Origin: JAIMBK01 sp040755975
GTDB lineage: Bacteria; Bacillota; Desulfotomaculia; Desulfotomaculales; Nap2-2B
NCBI GenBank assembly: GCA_040755975.1
Contig: JBFLZY010000062.1
Location: 1 to 16,676, forward strand
Direction: 5' to 3'
DNA: 16,676 bases
Shown here: positions 6,906 through 14,674 of the stretch, in pieces
Layout: each line of letters starts with the position of its first letter
How positions within the stretch are numbered: position 1 is the first letter of the stretch
Notes under the pieces: model-generated
Told to the model about the DNA's origin: nothing
Databases searched by the model: none
What the model saw: only the letters and a program-made list of their open reading frames with translations
Position numbers and translations under genes: made by a program

Positions 6906-9090
6906 ATTCACCACCACCAGAAGAATGGATTTTGTTGCCAGCTCTTTCCAGTAAAACTTCTAAAAAGGCTTCCAGCCTGGTTTGCAACCCGGCTGTGCCC
7001 GTTTGCTCGCTCACCACCAGGGAAAGCAGGGGCAGGTCGAGCTTTTCGCACAAGGGAATGAGGATACTTTGCGAAACGATTTCCGGCATGCAGGTGAAGG
7101 GAAAAAGGTGGATCACCCCGTCTACCCCTTCCTGTTTGGCCAGCACGACCTCTCCGATGCTTTCCTGGCCGTGTCCGCCCACCGAAACCGGCAAAAAAGG
7201 GGCGGCGGCCGAAACTATTTCCCGGAAACGCTTTACCGGTAGTTTTTTGCGCAAAACGTGCAGGTCGAACCAGCCGCTGGCCGTCATGTCCCGTTCCACC
7301 TGCACCCGCAGGCCGGGGCGGGAAGCCAGGAATTCCTCGATATTCTGGTTCACGAAGTTTTCGATTACCGCGTAAAACTCACCGACAATCCTGACCTTTA
7401 AGGGCCTGACCGGATCTTCGGGCAGCGCGGCCAGCTCTTCGGCAAACTCCCGTTTGGCCCGTTCGATATCTTTTGGGTTGTCCGCGGACAGCACGTGGCG
7501 AACGAGTTTTTTTTGGACCCTTTGGGCCGCCCCCTGCTCGCTTTCGTAGGCCCGCTTGCGCCGGACGAGTTTTTCTGCTTCGTCCAGAGCCCTCATTTTT
7601 AAATAACCCAGGTAGAAGCCGCGGACTATTTTTCGCCAGGAGGAGCGGTTGGTCACCAGCTTCACCGCTTCCTTAAACTTTCCCCAGTTGCTGGTGAAAG
7701 GCACCGGAGAATCGATTATTGCCAGCGGAAAATCATATCCTTTGCGCCTGAGCAGCAATTCCTGGAGCTGGGCGTACCAGCCCAGACGGCAGCGCCCCTT
7801 GCCGCCGACCATCACGATCAGGTTCGCCCCCGCCGCATGGAGCTCCCTGATCTGGCCCAGGGTGGTGATCATCGGGTAGCAAATGAATTCCGGGGCCAGT
7901 TCCTTGCCCAGTTCAACCGTTTTTTTGCTTACGGGCGGCACGGGGACCATCTCCACGCCGCATTCCTGCAGCACGGTGGCCAGGGCGGTCTGCGCCCAGC
8001 CCACGGAAGGGGCGCCGATTTTCAAGCCGGCGGGGCGCGCGCCGGGGACAAAGACCGGCTGCGCCGGCGCAAGTGCATTTCCCGGTCTGGCGGTGCCACC
8101 CCCGGTGCCCCCGGCCGCGGTGTCCACAAAGGCTTCCAGGCGCGTCAGCAGTCCTGCTTCGCCGGTGTGCTCGTCCACCGTCAGGAGCAAAAAGGGGATT
8201 TCCTGGCGCTCGGCCTCCTCCTCGACATAGGGTTCAATGATGGAGGACGGGCCGCAGGCAAACGCTTCGACAAAAACCAGCTTGTTTACCAGGCGCCGGC
8301 GCAACAGGTGAAGCGCCGCGCCCAGCAGGCGGCCTTCGTAAGTCCACATTTTTTCCCCCTCGTAGATGGTGGCCAGCTCTTTGCGGCCGGCTTCCGGGGG
8401 GACCATTTCGGCGGTAATCACCCGGCCCCATTCGCTTAAGCGCTCGACGATGTTGTGGCCGACGAAGTCATAGAGGATGTACGGGTGGCCGATCACCCCG
8501 ATGACCTGCTGCGGATCGTACCGGGCCGCCGGGTCGAAAACCCGTTTTTTAGCCGGGGGCAGGCCGGCCAGCCGGGCGTAAGCTTCCGGGATAGTCAGCC
8601 CCTGCCGGGTCAACCGGAAAAAGGTTTCCTGTTGCTTTTGTCCCGTCCGGATGGCCTGCTTGACCCTTTTTCGCCCGGCTCCCAGGCGCTCGCCCAAAAG
8701 GTGCAGCTCCCTTTGCCAGCAGCCGGGCTTTTCCTTTTCGTTTATTTCCGGGGCTAAAATCCGTTCCGACGGAATATCCAGGCCGCTTTGGACCATGTAG
8801 GGGGCGCCGATCAGCTTCGGGCAGCAATAGCTGCCCGGTTCGACGCTGGATAAGGAGGGGATAAAAAGATAATCCACCCCCTTTTCCAGCAAATTTTTAG
8901 TATGGGCGTAAAAGAGTTTGGTGGAAACGCAGGGCTCCTCGGTGGGGCAGCAGGTCAGGGAAGCCAGGATCCGGGCGTCCGTCGGCGCCGACAAAACCAC
9001 TTTTGCCCCCAGGCCGCGCAAAAAGCCTTCTCCAAAAGGATAGATATAATAGTAAGCCAGGCTGCGGGGAACCCCCACGGTCAGTGTCAA
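6883..9090 (-). CDS. Tandem fusion of two DUF2229/HgdB-like halves (acyl-CoA dehydratase activase-related)
   Basis: This is a 735-aa soluble protein of the family found beside BadF-type activases (CoA enzyme activase-associated, DUF2229, distantly related to HgdB). It has two similar halves. Residues 1-320 open with TVGVPRSLAYYYIYPFGEG and close with DEHTGEAGLLTRLEAF. Residues about 355-735 open with KIGAPSVGWAQTALATVL and close with SEQTGTAGLQTRLEAF. A Gly/Pro/Ala-rich linker (about 321-350, GGTGGGTARPGN) joins them. Cysteine motifs are CCPTEEPC (47-54), YCCPK (88-92) and ACGPSS in the first half, and ICYP, GRCRLGWY and FTCMPE in the second. The start is TTG at 9090 with AGAGGTGG six bases upstream. 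It is the first gene of the operon with the activase, behind a promoter at 9118-9145. Role as an electron-accepting partner is inferred. Confidence 0.85.
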   Translation of the reverse strand: MTLTVGVPRSLAYYYIYPFGEGFLRGLGAKVVLSAPTDARILASLTCCPTEEPCVSTKLFYAHTKNLLEKGVDYLFIPSLSSVEPGSYCCPKLIGAPYMVQSGLDIPSERILAPEINEKEKPGCWQRELHLLGERLGAGRKRVKQAIRTGQKQQETFFRLTRQGLTIPEAYARLAGLPPAKKRVFDPAARYDPQQVIGVIGHPYILYDFVGHNIVERLSEWGRVITAEMVPPEAGRKELATIYEGEKMWTYEGRLLGAALHLLRRRLVNKLVFVEAFACGPSSIIEPYVEEEAERQEIPFLLLTVDEHTGEAGLLTRLEAFVDTAAGGTGGGTARPGNALAPAQPVFVPGARPAGLKIGAPSVGWAQTALATVLQECGVEMVPVPPVSKKTVELGKELAPEFICYPMITTLGQIRELHAAGANLIVMVGGKGRCRLGWYAQLQELLLRRKGYDFPLAIIDSPVPFTSNWGKFKEAVKLVTNRSSWRKIVRGFYLGYLKMRALDEAEKLVRRKRAYESEQGAAQRVQKKLVRHVLSADNPKDIERAKREFAEELAALPEDPVRPLKVRIVGEFYAVIENFVNQNIEEFLASRPGLRVQVERDMTASGWFDLHVLRKKLPVKRFREIVSAAAPFLPVSVGGHGQESIGEVVLAKQEGVDGVIHLFPFTCMPEIVSQSILIPLCEKLDLPLLSLVVSEQTGTAGLQTRLEAFLEVLLERAGNKIHSSGGGEYGLLPGY

Positions 9091-9117
9091 GATTTACCAC
9101 CTCTTGTCGTCACTATA

Positions 9118-9145
9118 ATTATATACCCGGTGGTTATTTATGCAA
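9118..9145 (-). promoter_or_regulatory. Promoter for the DUF2229-activase operon
   Basis: On the minus strand TTGCAT (9145-9140) and a perfect TATAAT (9123-9118) are separated by 16 bases. The -10 box lies about 28 bases before the TTG start codon, leaving a short leader. Confidence 0.6.
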
Positions 9146-9263
9146 GGCCCATCCTTTGTTCTTTATATTGGAGCAGAGTCGAGGTAATAACCCGGTTGGT
9201 GGCTTCTGGGTTGATACGGACTTAGGCTTCAGCCATTTTTACCTTGCTGAACATTTACAGTGG

Positions 9264-9300
9264 TAAGCTCCTCATCTTTTGACGGGAGCTTAAATTTTTT
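9264..9300 (+). terminator. Intrinsic-terminator-like hairpin in the 290-bp region before the NEW3 operon
   Basis: TAAGCTCC (9264-9271) pairs with GGAGCTTA (9285-9292) across a 13-base loop and is followed by AATTTTTT. It points toward the plus-strand operon starting at 9382 and comes after no plus-strand gene, since the upstream gene is divergent. It could stop antisense-strand transcription or act as a leader attenuator. A second weak pairing, TGGCT...AGCCATTTTT, lies near 9200-9240. I recognise no riboswitch class and no convincing plus promoter in 9091-9381. Confidence 0.5.
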
Positions 9301-9381
9301 GGCAGCCTTTTCTTTGTAACCTGTCCGGGGCCTCGTTCGTCTAATTATTGAAGTTGAAACAGGAACGGAGGTTTAAGCGGA

Positions 9382-10545
9382 ATGCGGTTTCGTTTTTCGT
9401 GGCTGGCCGTTGTTTTCCTGGCGGTCTTTGTTTTGAGTTTTGCGCCGGGGTGGGCGCGGGCCCAGGGCGGGCTGGTTTTATCGACCCCTTATCCCGGAGT
9501 AAACGTTCAGCCGGGCGAAACGGTTCATTTCCCCTTGCAAATCCGCAACGAAGGAACGGCAGTCCAAAAAGTTGATTTATTGCTGGTTTCGGCCCCGAAA
9601 GGGTGGCCGACAGCCTTTAAGGGGGGCGACATGATCGTTCATCAGGTGTTTGTGGCCGGCGGGAAGGAAGAAAATGTGGATTTTCAGATCATGGTGCCCC
9701 AGGAGGCGAAACCCGGCAGTTATTACTTTGGCCTGGAAGCAAAGGGGGCGCAGGCCCGTTCCACGCTTCAGCTCAACCTCCGGATTGAGAAAGCGGCGGC
9801 CGGGAACGATACACTGGTTGCCCGCTACCCGGTTTTAAGCGGAACCAGCGGCACGGATTTCGGTTTCCGGGTCAGCCTGCGCAATAACGGGTCCCAGGAG
9901 CGTTCGTACAGCCTGGGCGCCCAGGCTCCCCCCGGCTGGCAGGTTGCTTTCAGCCCGGCTTACGAGAGTAAACAAATCGCCAGTTTAAGCCTCAAGGCCG
10001 GGAGCAGCCAGGAGCTCGACGTTGCGGTAAAGCCCCCGCGGGGGATCAAGGCCGGCCGGTACGAAATTCCCGTGGAGGCTGTTTCGGCGGGAAGCAAGGC
10101 AACTACAAATTTGCAGGTAGTGATCACGGGGGATTACAACCTGGAAGTGACCACTCCTTCGGGCCGGTTAAACGGGGACGCGACCGCGGGGCGTGAAAGC
10201 CCCCTGACCTTGCTGATCAAAAATACCGGCAGCGCCGATCTCCAGCAGGTTAATTTTTCCGCCGGCGCACCCGCCGGCTGGTCCGTGACGTTTCAGCCGG
10301 AAAAACTGGACCTCCTGCCGGCGGGGGAAAGCCGGCAGGTGACGGCCTTTGTAAAACCCGATGGAAGGGCCATTGCCGGCGACTACGTGGTAGAAATCAA
10401 CGCCGGTACTCCCGAAACGGCCGGCAACGCCGAATTCCGGATTACCGTGAAGACCCCTACCCTTTGGGGCGCGGCCGGCATCTTCATTATCGCTCTGGTG
10501 ATTGCCGGCGTTGGTTATACCTTTTCGAGATACGGGCGGAGATAA
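9382..10545 (+). CDS. Secreted, C-terminally anchored NEW3-repeat protein (ABC-associated)
   Basis: This 387-aa extracytoplasmic protein has a clear signal peptide (residues 1-27, ending GWARA before QGG). Three beta-sandwich repeats of the NEW3 / alpha-galactosidase-associated type follow at about 29-135, 146-250 and 255-357. Each has the pattern PGE(T/S)...NEGT / NNGS / NTGS, then a P-x-GW (KGWP, PGWQV, AGWSV). A single membrane helix follows (LWGAAGIFIIALVIAGVGY) with a short basic tail. ATG 9382 has GGAGG 10 bases upstream. Its stop overlaps the start of the ABC ATPase (TAATG), so the three genes form one operon. Such proteins accompany uncharacterised ABC-2 systems; a role as outer-face partner or substrate-binding module is inferred. 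Confidence 0.85.
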   Translation: MRFRFSWLAVVFLAVFVLSFAPGWARAQGGLVLSTPYPGVNVQPGETVHFPLQIRNEGTAVQKVDLLLVSAPKGWPTAFKGGDMIVHQVFVAGGKEENVDFQIMVPQEAKPGSYYFGLEAKGAQARSTLQLNLRIEKAAAGNDTLVARYPVLSGTSGTDFGFRVSLRNNGSQERSYSLGAQAPPGWQVAFSPAYESKQIASLSLKAGSSQELDVAVKPPRGIKAGRYEIPVEAVSAGSKATTNLQVVITGDYNLEVTTPSGRLNGDATAGRESPLTLLIKNTGSADLQQVNFSAGAPAGWSVTFQPEKLDLLPAGESRQVTAFVKPDGRAIAGDYVVEINAGTPETAGNAEFRITVKTPTLWGAAGIFIIALVIAGVGYTFSRYGRR

Positions 10546-11519
10546 TGATGAGGGAAGACGCCATCCTTATTGAAACAAAAAACCTGACCAAGCGTTACGG
10601 CAAAATCACTGCGGTGGCGCAGCTCAATTTGGCCGTTCGGCGGGGGGAAATATTCGGCCTGCTGGGGCCTAACGGCGCCGGGAAAACAACGACGATCCTG
10701 ATGATCCTCGGTCTGACCGAACCGACCGAAGGAACGGTGCTGGTCGGCGGGTGCGACCCCACCCGGAATCCTTTGGGGGTTAAGCGGATCGTGGGTTACC
10801 TTCCCGACAACGTGGGGTTTTATACCGACCTGACCGGGCGGGAAAACCTGACCTATACCGCCAGCCTTAACCGGATTCCCGGGGATGTGGCCAAAAAGCG
10901 CATCGGGCATTTGCTCCAGCAGGTGGGGCTGGAAAAAGTGGCCGACCGCAAGGTGAGGGAGTACTCCCGCGGAATGCGCCAGCGGTTGGGAATTGCGGAT
11001 GCGCTGATCAAAAACCCCCGGGCGGTCATCCTCGACGAGCCGACCCTGGGCATCGACCCGGAGGGGGTCCAGGAATTGCTGGCCCTGATCGTGCGCCTGT
11101 CCCGGGAAGAGGGCCTCACGGTACTAATTTCCTCGCACCTTCTCCACCAGGTGCAGCAAATCTGCGACCGGGTGGGTATTTTCGTTAACGGCAGAATGAT
11201 TGCCCAGGGGCCCATTTCCACTTTGGGGCGGCAAATTGCCGCCGGGAAGCCGCAGGAAATCGAATTGCGGGCGGAGCCAAACAACGCCTCTCTCCTGGCG
11301 ACTTTGCAGACCCTCGACGGCGTGCTCAATGTTGAGCGGCAGGGAGAAACCGTGCTTGTCCGCTGCCGCGGTCCAGAGGATCTCCGCCCGCAAATTGCCA
11401 GACATTTAATCCAAACCGGTTTTTCCCTGTTCCACCTCCGCGCCCGGGGACAAGACCTGGATTATATCTATAGGAAATATTTCCAGGGAGGGGGAGCAAG
11501 TGCGCCAGACGGTCTCTAA
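10545..11519 (+). CDS. ABC transporter ATP-binding protein (NEW3 operon)
   Basis: This is the ATPase subunit (324 aa) of an ABC-2 type exporter. It shows Walker A GPNGAGKTT (41-49), Q-loop VGYLPDN (an Asp where Gln is usual), signature YSRGMRQRLGIADAL, Walker B AVILDEPTLGIDP and H-loop SSHLLHQ. A C-terminal domain of about 100 residues follows. The frame is open further upstream inside the NEW3 gene, but ATG 10545 or 10548, in the TAATGATG overlap after GGCGGAG, is the natural start. The signature has Arg in place of the first Gly of SGG, a variant seen in many of these exporters. The downstream permease starts within its last 20 bases. Confidence 0.9.
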   Translation: MMREDAILIETKNLTKRYGKITAVAQLNLAVRRGEIFGLLGPNGAGKTTTILMILGLTEPTEGTVLVGGCDPTRNPLGVKRIVGYLPDNVGFYTDLTGRENLTYTASLNRIPGDVAKKRIGHLLQQVGLEKVADRKVREYSRGMRQRLGIADALIKNPRAVILDEPTLGIDPEGVQELLALIVRLSREEGLTVLISSHLLHQVQQICDRVGIFVNGRMIAQGPISTLGRQIAAGKPQEIELRAEPNNASLLATLQTLDGVLNVERQGETVLVRCRGPEDLRPQIARHLIQTGFSLFHLRARGQDLDYIYRKYFQGGGASAPDGL

Positions 11520-12543
11520 ACTGAAGGAATTTTTGCAAATAGAAGCGGTTAAGCAAGCGGTTGGGCGGGCAGCAAAACGGCTGGCCGGGCGGAACCGGGC
11601 CAGCGGGGGTTTGCAGGCCGTCTTTCAAAAGGAACTGGCCGACAACTTCAGCAACGTGCGTTTTACCATTATCTTTTCCTTGATTGCGGTGGCCGGAATT
11701 TCGGCCGCCTTTGCCGCCGCCCAAAACATCCGGGAGGCGGCCGGCGGCAGCGGCGCGGAATTTGTTTTTCTGCGCCTTTTTACCGTTTCCGGGGGCTCCC
11801 TGCCGTCTTTTGTTTCTTTTGTTTCCTTCCTCGGCCCCCTGATCGGCCTGGCCATCGGCTTTGACGCCATTAACGGCGAGCACAACAAGGGAACTTTAAG
11901 CAGGGTTTTGGCCCAGCCCATTTACCGGGACGACGTGATTAACGGCAAATTTTTGGCCGGCCTGGCGGTGCTTTCGCTGGCCATCTTTACCCTCGGCCTG
12001 ATTGTGGCCGGCCTGGGCCTTTTCTTCACCGGCGTTCCGCCCACCACCGAGGAAGTCGTCAGGCTCCTCATGTATTTGGCGGTAACGGTGATCTATGTGG
12101 GTTTCTGGCTGAGTTTGTCTTTGCTTTTTTCTCTGCTTTTCCGGCAGGCGACGACTTCGGCGCTGGCCGGTATTGCCGTCTGGCTGTTCTTTGTTATTTT
12201 TGCCGGCATGCTGGTCGGGATTGTGGCGGATAACCTTTTTCCGGTAACGGACCAGTCAACGGCAGACCAGGTCTTGCGGCACGTGCGCGTAAAGCAAGGC
12301 CTGGCCCGCCTTTCGCCGACTGTTCTTTACGACGAGGTTACGGTGACGCTTCTTAACCCCGGTGTGCGCACGCTCGGGCCGGTGATGATCCAGCAGGTCA
12401 GCGGCGCCATTCCGGGATCATTGCCGGTAGGCCAGAGCCTGCTCCTGATCTGGCCCCAGGTAACGAGCCTAATTGCCGCCACCCTGATTATCTTTGCCCT
12501 GGCTTATTACTTCTTCATGCGCCAGGAAATCAGGGCGGGTTAA
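11500..12543 (+). CDS. ABC-2 family transporter permease (NEW3 operon)
   Basis: This 347-aa membrane subunit starts at GTG 11500 after AGGGAGGGGGAG and overlaps the ATPase gene by 20 bases. A basic cytoplasmic N-terminus of about 50 residues precedes the first helix (FTIIFSLIAVAGISAAFA). The motif GFDAINGEHNKGTLSRVLAQP followed by GKFLAGLAVLSL is the conserved cytoplasmic element of the ABC2_membrane_2 class. An extracytoplasmic loop (ADNLFPVTDQSTADQ onward, about 250-305) precedes the last helix, and the protein ends in a short MRQEIRAG tail. The operon order of NEW3 protein, ATPase, permease suggests a complex in which the anchored NEW3 protein works on the outer face. The substrate is unknown. 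Confidence 0.88.
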   Translation: MRQTVSKLKEFLQIEAVKQAVGRAAKRLAGRNRASGGLQAVFQKELADNFSNVRFTIIFSLIAVAGISAAFAAAQNIREAAGGSGAEFVFLRLFTVSGGSLPSFVSFVSFLGPLIGLAIGFDAINGEHNKGTLSRVLAQPIYRDDVINGKFLAGLAVLSLAIFTLGLIVAGLGLFFTGVPPTTEEVVRLLMYLAVTVIYVGFWLSLSLLFSLLFRQATTSALAGIAVWLFFVIFAGMLVGIVADNLFPVTDQSTADQVLRHVRVKQGLARLSPTVLYDEVTVTLLNPGVRTLGPVMIQQVSGAIPGSLPVGQSLLLIWPQVTSLIAATLIIFALAYYFFMRQEIRAG

Positions 12544-12629
12544 GCCGCTAATCCAATTGGCGAGCGGACACAGTAAACCCAGATTGGGCGAAAATTTGCT
12601 CCGAAGCCCTCTTTATTTACACCTTTCAA

Positions 12630-12663
12630 CCGGCAAAAGGCCGGCGCGCCGCCTGTTTGCCGG
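12630..12663. other. Hairpin downstream of the NEW3 operon
   Basis: CCGGCAAAAGGC (12630-12641) and GCCTGTTTGCCGG (12651-12663) form an 11-pair stem with a small bulge and a GC-rich loop. There is no T-run on either side, so a simple intrinsic terminator is not supported. Besides this, the 407-bp gap 12544-12950 holds only a dehydratase fossil and the promoter region of the next gene. Confidence 0.4.
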
Positions 12664-12674
12664 AGCTGGCCGTG

Positions 12675-12790
12675 TTTTCTCCGCGACCTGAGCATTTCCA
12701 GAAATGCCTCGATGCGTGTTTTTAGTTGCCCCGTGTCTCCCTGGCTTAGTCGGTTTCGATTTTCAGCAGGGGAATACCGTGCTCTGCCAT
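12675..12790 (-). pseudogene. Fossil C-terminus of a 2-hydroxyacyl-CoA dehydratase / benzoyl-CoA reductase subunit
   Basis: On the minus strand MAEHGIPLLKIETD is read from 12790 to an in-frame TAA. One base of shift at about 12745-12750 continues as SQGDTGQLKTRIEAFLEMLRSR. Joined as ...LLKIETDY-SQGDTGQ..., this is the characteristic end of HgdB/FldC/BcrB-type proteins (GIPLL.IE.DY....GQL.TR.EAFLEML). Only about 38 residues survive and no upstream remainder is recognisable. It is therefore a truncated and frameshifted relic. The same family's activase and partner lie 3.6 kb away, so the locus may once have held a dehydratase. Confidence 0.6.
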
Positions 12791-12950
12791 TGAACATCTG
12801 GTGGGGCGGCCAGAGAGGGAAAACTGCTTGGAATAGCAACTAAATCCCTCTTTTGCGTGGAATTCGGGAAACAAATAGACCCCCTCACGGGATTGTACCG
12901 TTCGGAATATCTGGATCACACTGGTCGATTGTCAAACGGGCGACAAATTA

Positions 12951-12979
12951 TTGACACTTCCGTTGGCTTTTAGTAAAGT
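12951..12979 (+). promoter_or_regulatory. Promoter for the ASKHA-DsrE unit
   Basis: A perfect -35 TTGACA (12951-12956), a 17-base spacer and TAAAGT (12974-12979, 4 of 6) lie 59 bases before the GTG start at 13038. The TTG of the -35 box opens a longer reading frame and would be a false start for the gene. Confidence 0.65.
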
Positions 12980-13037
12980 ATGCTCAATCAAAGGGTGCTT
13001 AGAATGTTACCTTGAGCAAGACGTACGAGGTGAGCAT

Positions 13038-14630
13038 GTGCCGCGCGTAAGCCGGAGCCAGGTGGTTGCCCTGCAAGACGGCCTCTTTCGGAAGGTCCCC
13101 CTGGATCCCTTAACCCGTAAGATTTGCTTGCACCTCAACCCACCCTGCCTGGCAGATAACCTGGCGGACGTCGACCGGCTGCGGGAATCCCTGGAGCCTC
13201 TCCTGGGCCCGGTGACGGTTCCGCTCCCCCTCATGCGCACCGTTTCCGAAACCTGCCGGAAGCAGGATTGGGTGGTCACCGCCACCGTCGGCATGACCGG
13301 CCGGGGCTGGGATCTGGTTGACCTGGAGCCGGGGGATACCAGCGGGAGGCATTTCGGCCTGGCTGTGGATATCGGGACCACCACCGTGGTGGCTTACCTG
13401 GTGGATATGTGCGCCGGAGGCGTTTTGGGTGTCGCCGCCGGCTACAACGGCCAGGTTGTTTTCGGGGAAGATATTCTTACCCGTATTTACCTGGCCGGCA
13501 CAACCGACGGCCTTGCCCGAATGCAAAAAAGCGTGGCGGGCACCTTGAACGGTTTGGTTAAACAGCTGGCAGAGCGCTGCGCGGTGGCGCCGGAGGAAGT
13601 CACTGCAGTGGTGGTCAGCGGCAACACCACCATGGTCCACCTTTTGCTGGGCCTCGATCCTTCCCGGATTTGCCGTGAGCCGTACAGCCCGGTGGTTAAC
13701 AATCCCGGCTTTCTCCGGGCTCAAGAGATCGGCCTGAAAATCAACCCCCTGGCCATCCTCTATTGCCTGCCCGGCGTAGGCAGCTACGTCGGCGGGGACG
13801 TGATTGCCGGGGTGCTGGTCAGCGGGATGCACAGGCGCGAAGAACTGGCTCTTTTCGTGGATATCGGTACCAACGCGGAGATGGTGCTGGGCAATAAGAA
13901 CTGGCTGGTGGCCTGCGCCGGAGCAGCCGGGCCGGCCCTGGAGGGCGGCGTGGCACGTGCCGGAATGCGCGCCGAACCGGGCGCGATCAAAAGCGTCCGG
14001 ATCGATCAACAGAACCACCGTGTACACTACCAGGTCATCGGTAATGCAAAACCGAGAGGCATTTGCGGATCGGGGCTGGTCGATTGCCTGGCGGAGTTTT
14101 TCCTCCACGGGATTATTGACCGCTCCGCCCGCTTCCGGAACGGACGCGCTTCCTTTACCCTCGTTCCCGCCGCCGAATCGGCCACCGGCAAGGATATTAC
14201 GGTTACCCAGGCGGATCTCGATAACCTGATGCGGACCAAAGGAGCCGTCAACGCCGCCCTGGAAACCCTCCTGGAGGGGGTGGGGCTCGGCGTAGGCGAG
14301 ATCGCGCGGTTTTACGCGGCGGGCGCATTCGGCCAGTACCTGGATCCGGAGTCGGCCATTACCATCGGTCTTTTTCCCGATTTGCCCAGGGAAAGGATCG
14401 TCCGGCTGGGGAACAGTTCCGGAGAAGGGTCCAGGCAGGTGCTGCTTTCCAACCAGAAACGCCTGGAGGCAGAAGAAATCGCCCGGCGGATTACTTACTT
14501 TGAGCTGAACGCCAGCCAGCAGTTTATGAACAGGTTTGTGGGCAGCAAGTTTTTGCCCCATACCAACCTGGATTACTATCCGACGGTTAAAGAAAAACTA
14601 AAGAAACGGGGAATGGCGTTGGATGGCTAG
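13038..14630 (+). CDS. RACo-type ASKHA-domain protein (DUF4445 family) without ferredoxin domain
   Basis: The family comprises ATP-dependent reductive activators of corrinoid proteins (RACo, RamA-like). Starting from GTG 13038 (GAGGTG, 5-base spacing) the protein is 530 aa. The linker region with PPCLADNLADVDRLRESL is followed by the ASKHA core: LAVDIGTTTVVAYLVD (Asp111), VVSGNTTMVHLLLGLDP, FVDIGTNAEMVLG, CAGAAGPALEGG, ICGSGLVD and YAAGAFGQYLDPESA. The canonical N-terminal 2Fe-2S ferredoxin domain (about 90 aa with CGG-x3-CGKC) is missing. A longer frame from 12951 begins in the -35 box and is not preferred. No corrinoid protein or methyltransferase is nearby. A DsrE-like gene follows at 45 bases. 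The role is inferred from the family; the electron donor must come from another protein. Confidence 0.85.
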   Translation: MPRVSRSQVVALQDGLFRKVPLDPLTRKICLHLNPPCLADNLADVDRLRESLEPLLGPVTVPLPLMRTVSETCRKQDWVVTATVGMTGRGWDLVDLEPGDTSGRHFGLAVDIGTTTVVAYLVDMCAGGVLGVAAGYNGQVVFGEDILTRIYLAGTTDGLARMQKSVAGTLNGLVKQLAERCAVAPEEVTAVVVSGNTTMVHLLLGLDPSRICREPYSPVVNNPGFLRAQEIGLKINPLAILYCLPGVGSYVGGDVIAGVLVSGMHRREELALFVDIGTNAEMVLGNKNWLVACAGAAGPALEGGVARAGMRAEPGAIKSVRIDQQNHRVHYQVIGNAKPRGICGSGLVDCLAEFFLHGIIDRSARFRNGRASFTLVPAAESATGKDITVTQADLDNLMRTKGAVNAALETLLEGVGLGVGEIARFYAAGAFGQYLDPESAITIGLFPDLPRERIVRLGNSSGEGSRQVLLSNQKRLEAEEIARRITYFELNASQQFMNRFVGSKFLPHTNLDYYPTVKEKLKKRGMALDG

Positions 14631-14674
14631 AAGCGTTCCTGGCGGTTGATCTATTTTTAAGGGGGTGTTCCGGA

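Noticed and set aside
12540..12839. Minus-strand open frame of 99 codons as a real gene
   Set aside because: Only its middle resembles a family end; the remainder is not protein-like, so it was treated as a pseudogene fragment.
12951..13037. Cysteine pattern C-x4-C-x2-C in the frame before GTG 13038 as a ferredoxin motif
   Set aside because: It overlaps the promoter and leader, its spacing differs from C-x5-C-x2-C, and the rest of the ferredoxin domain is absent.
13110..14561. Long minus-strand open frame of 483 codons opposite the ASKHA gene
   Set aside because: It is a GC-rich shadow with no recognisable domain; the plus strand shows conserved family motifs throughout.
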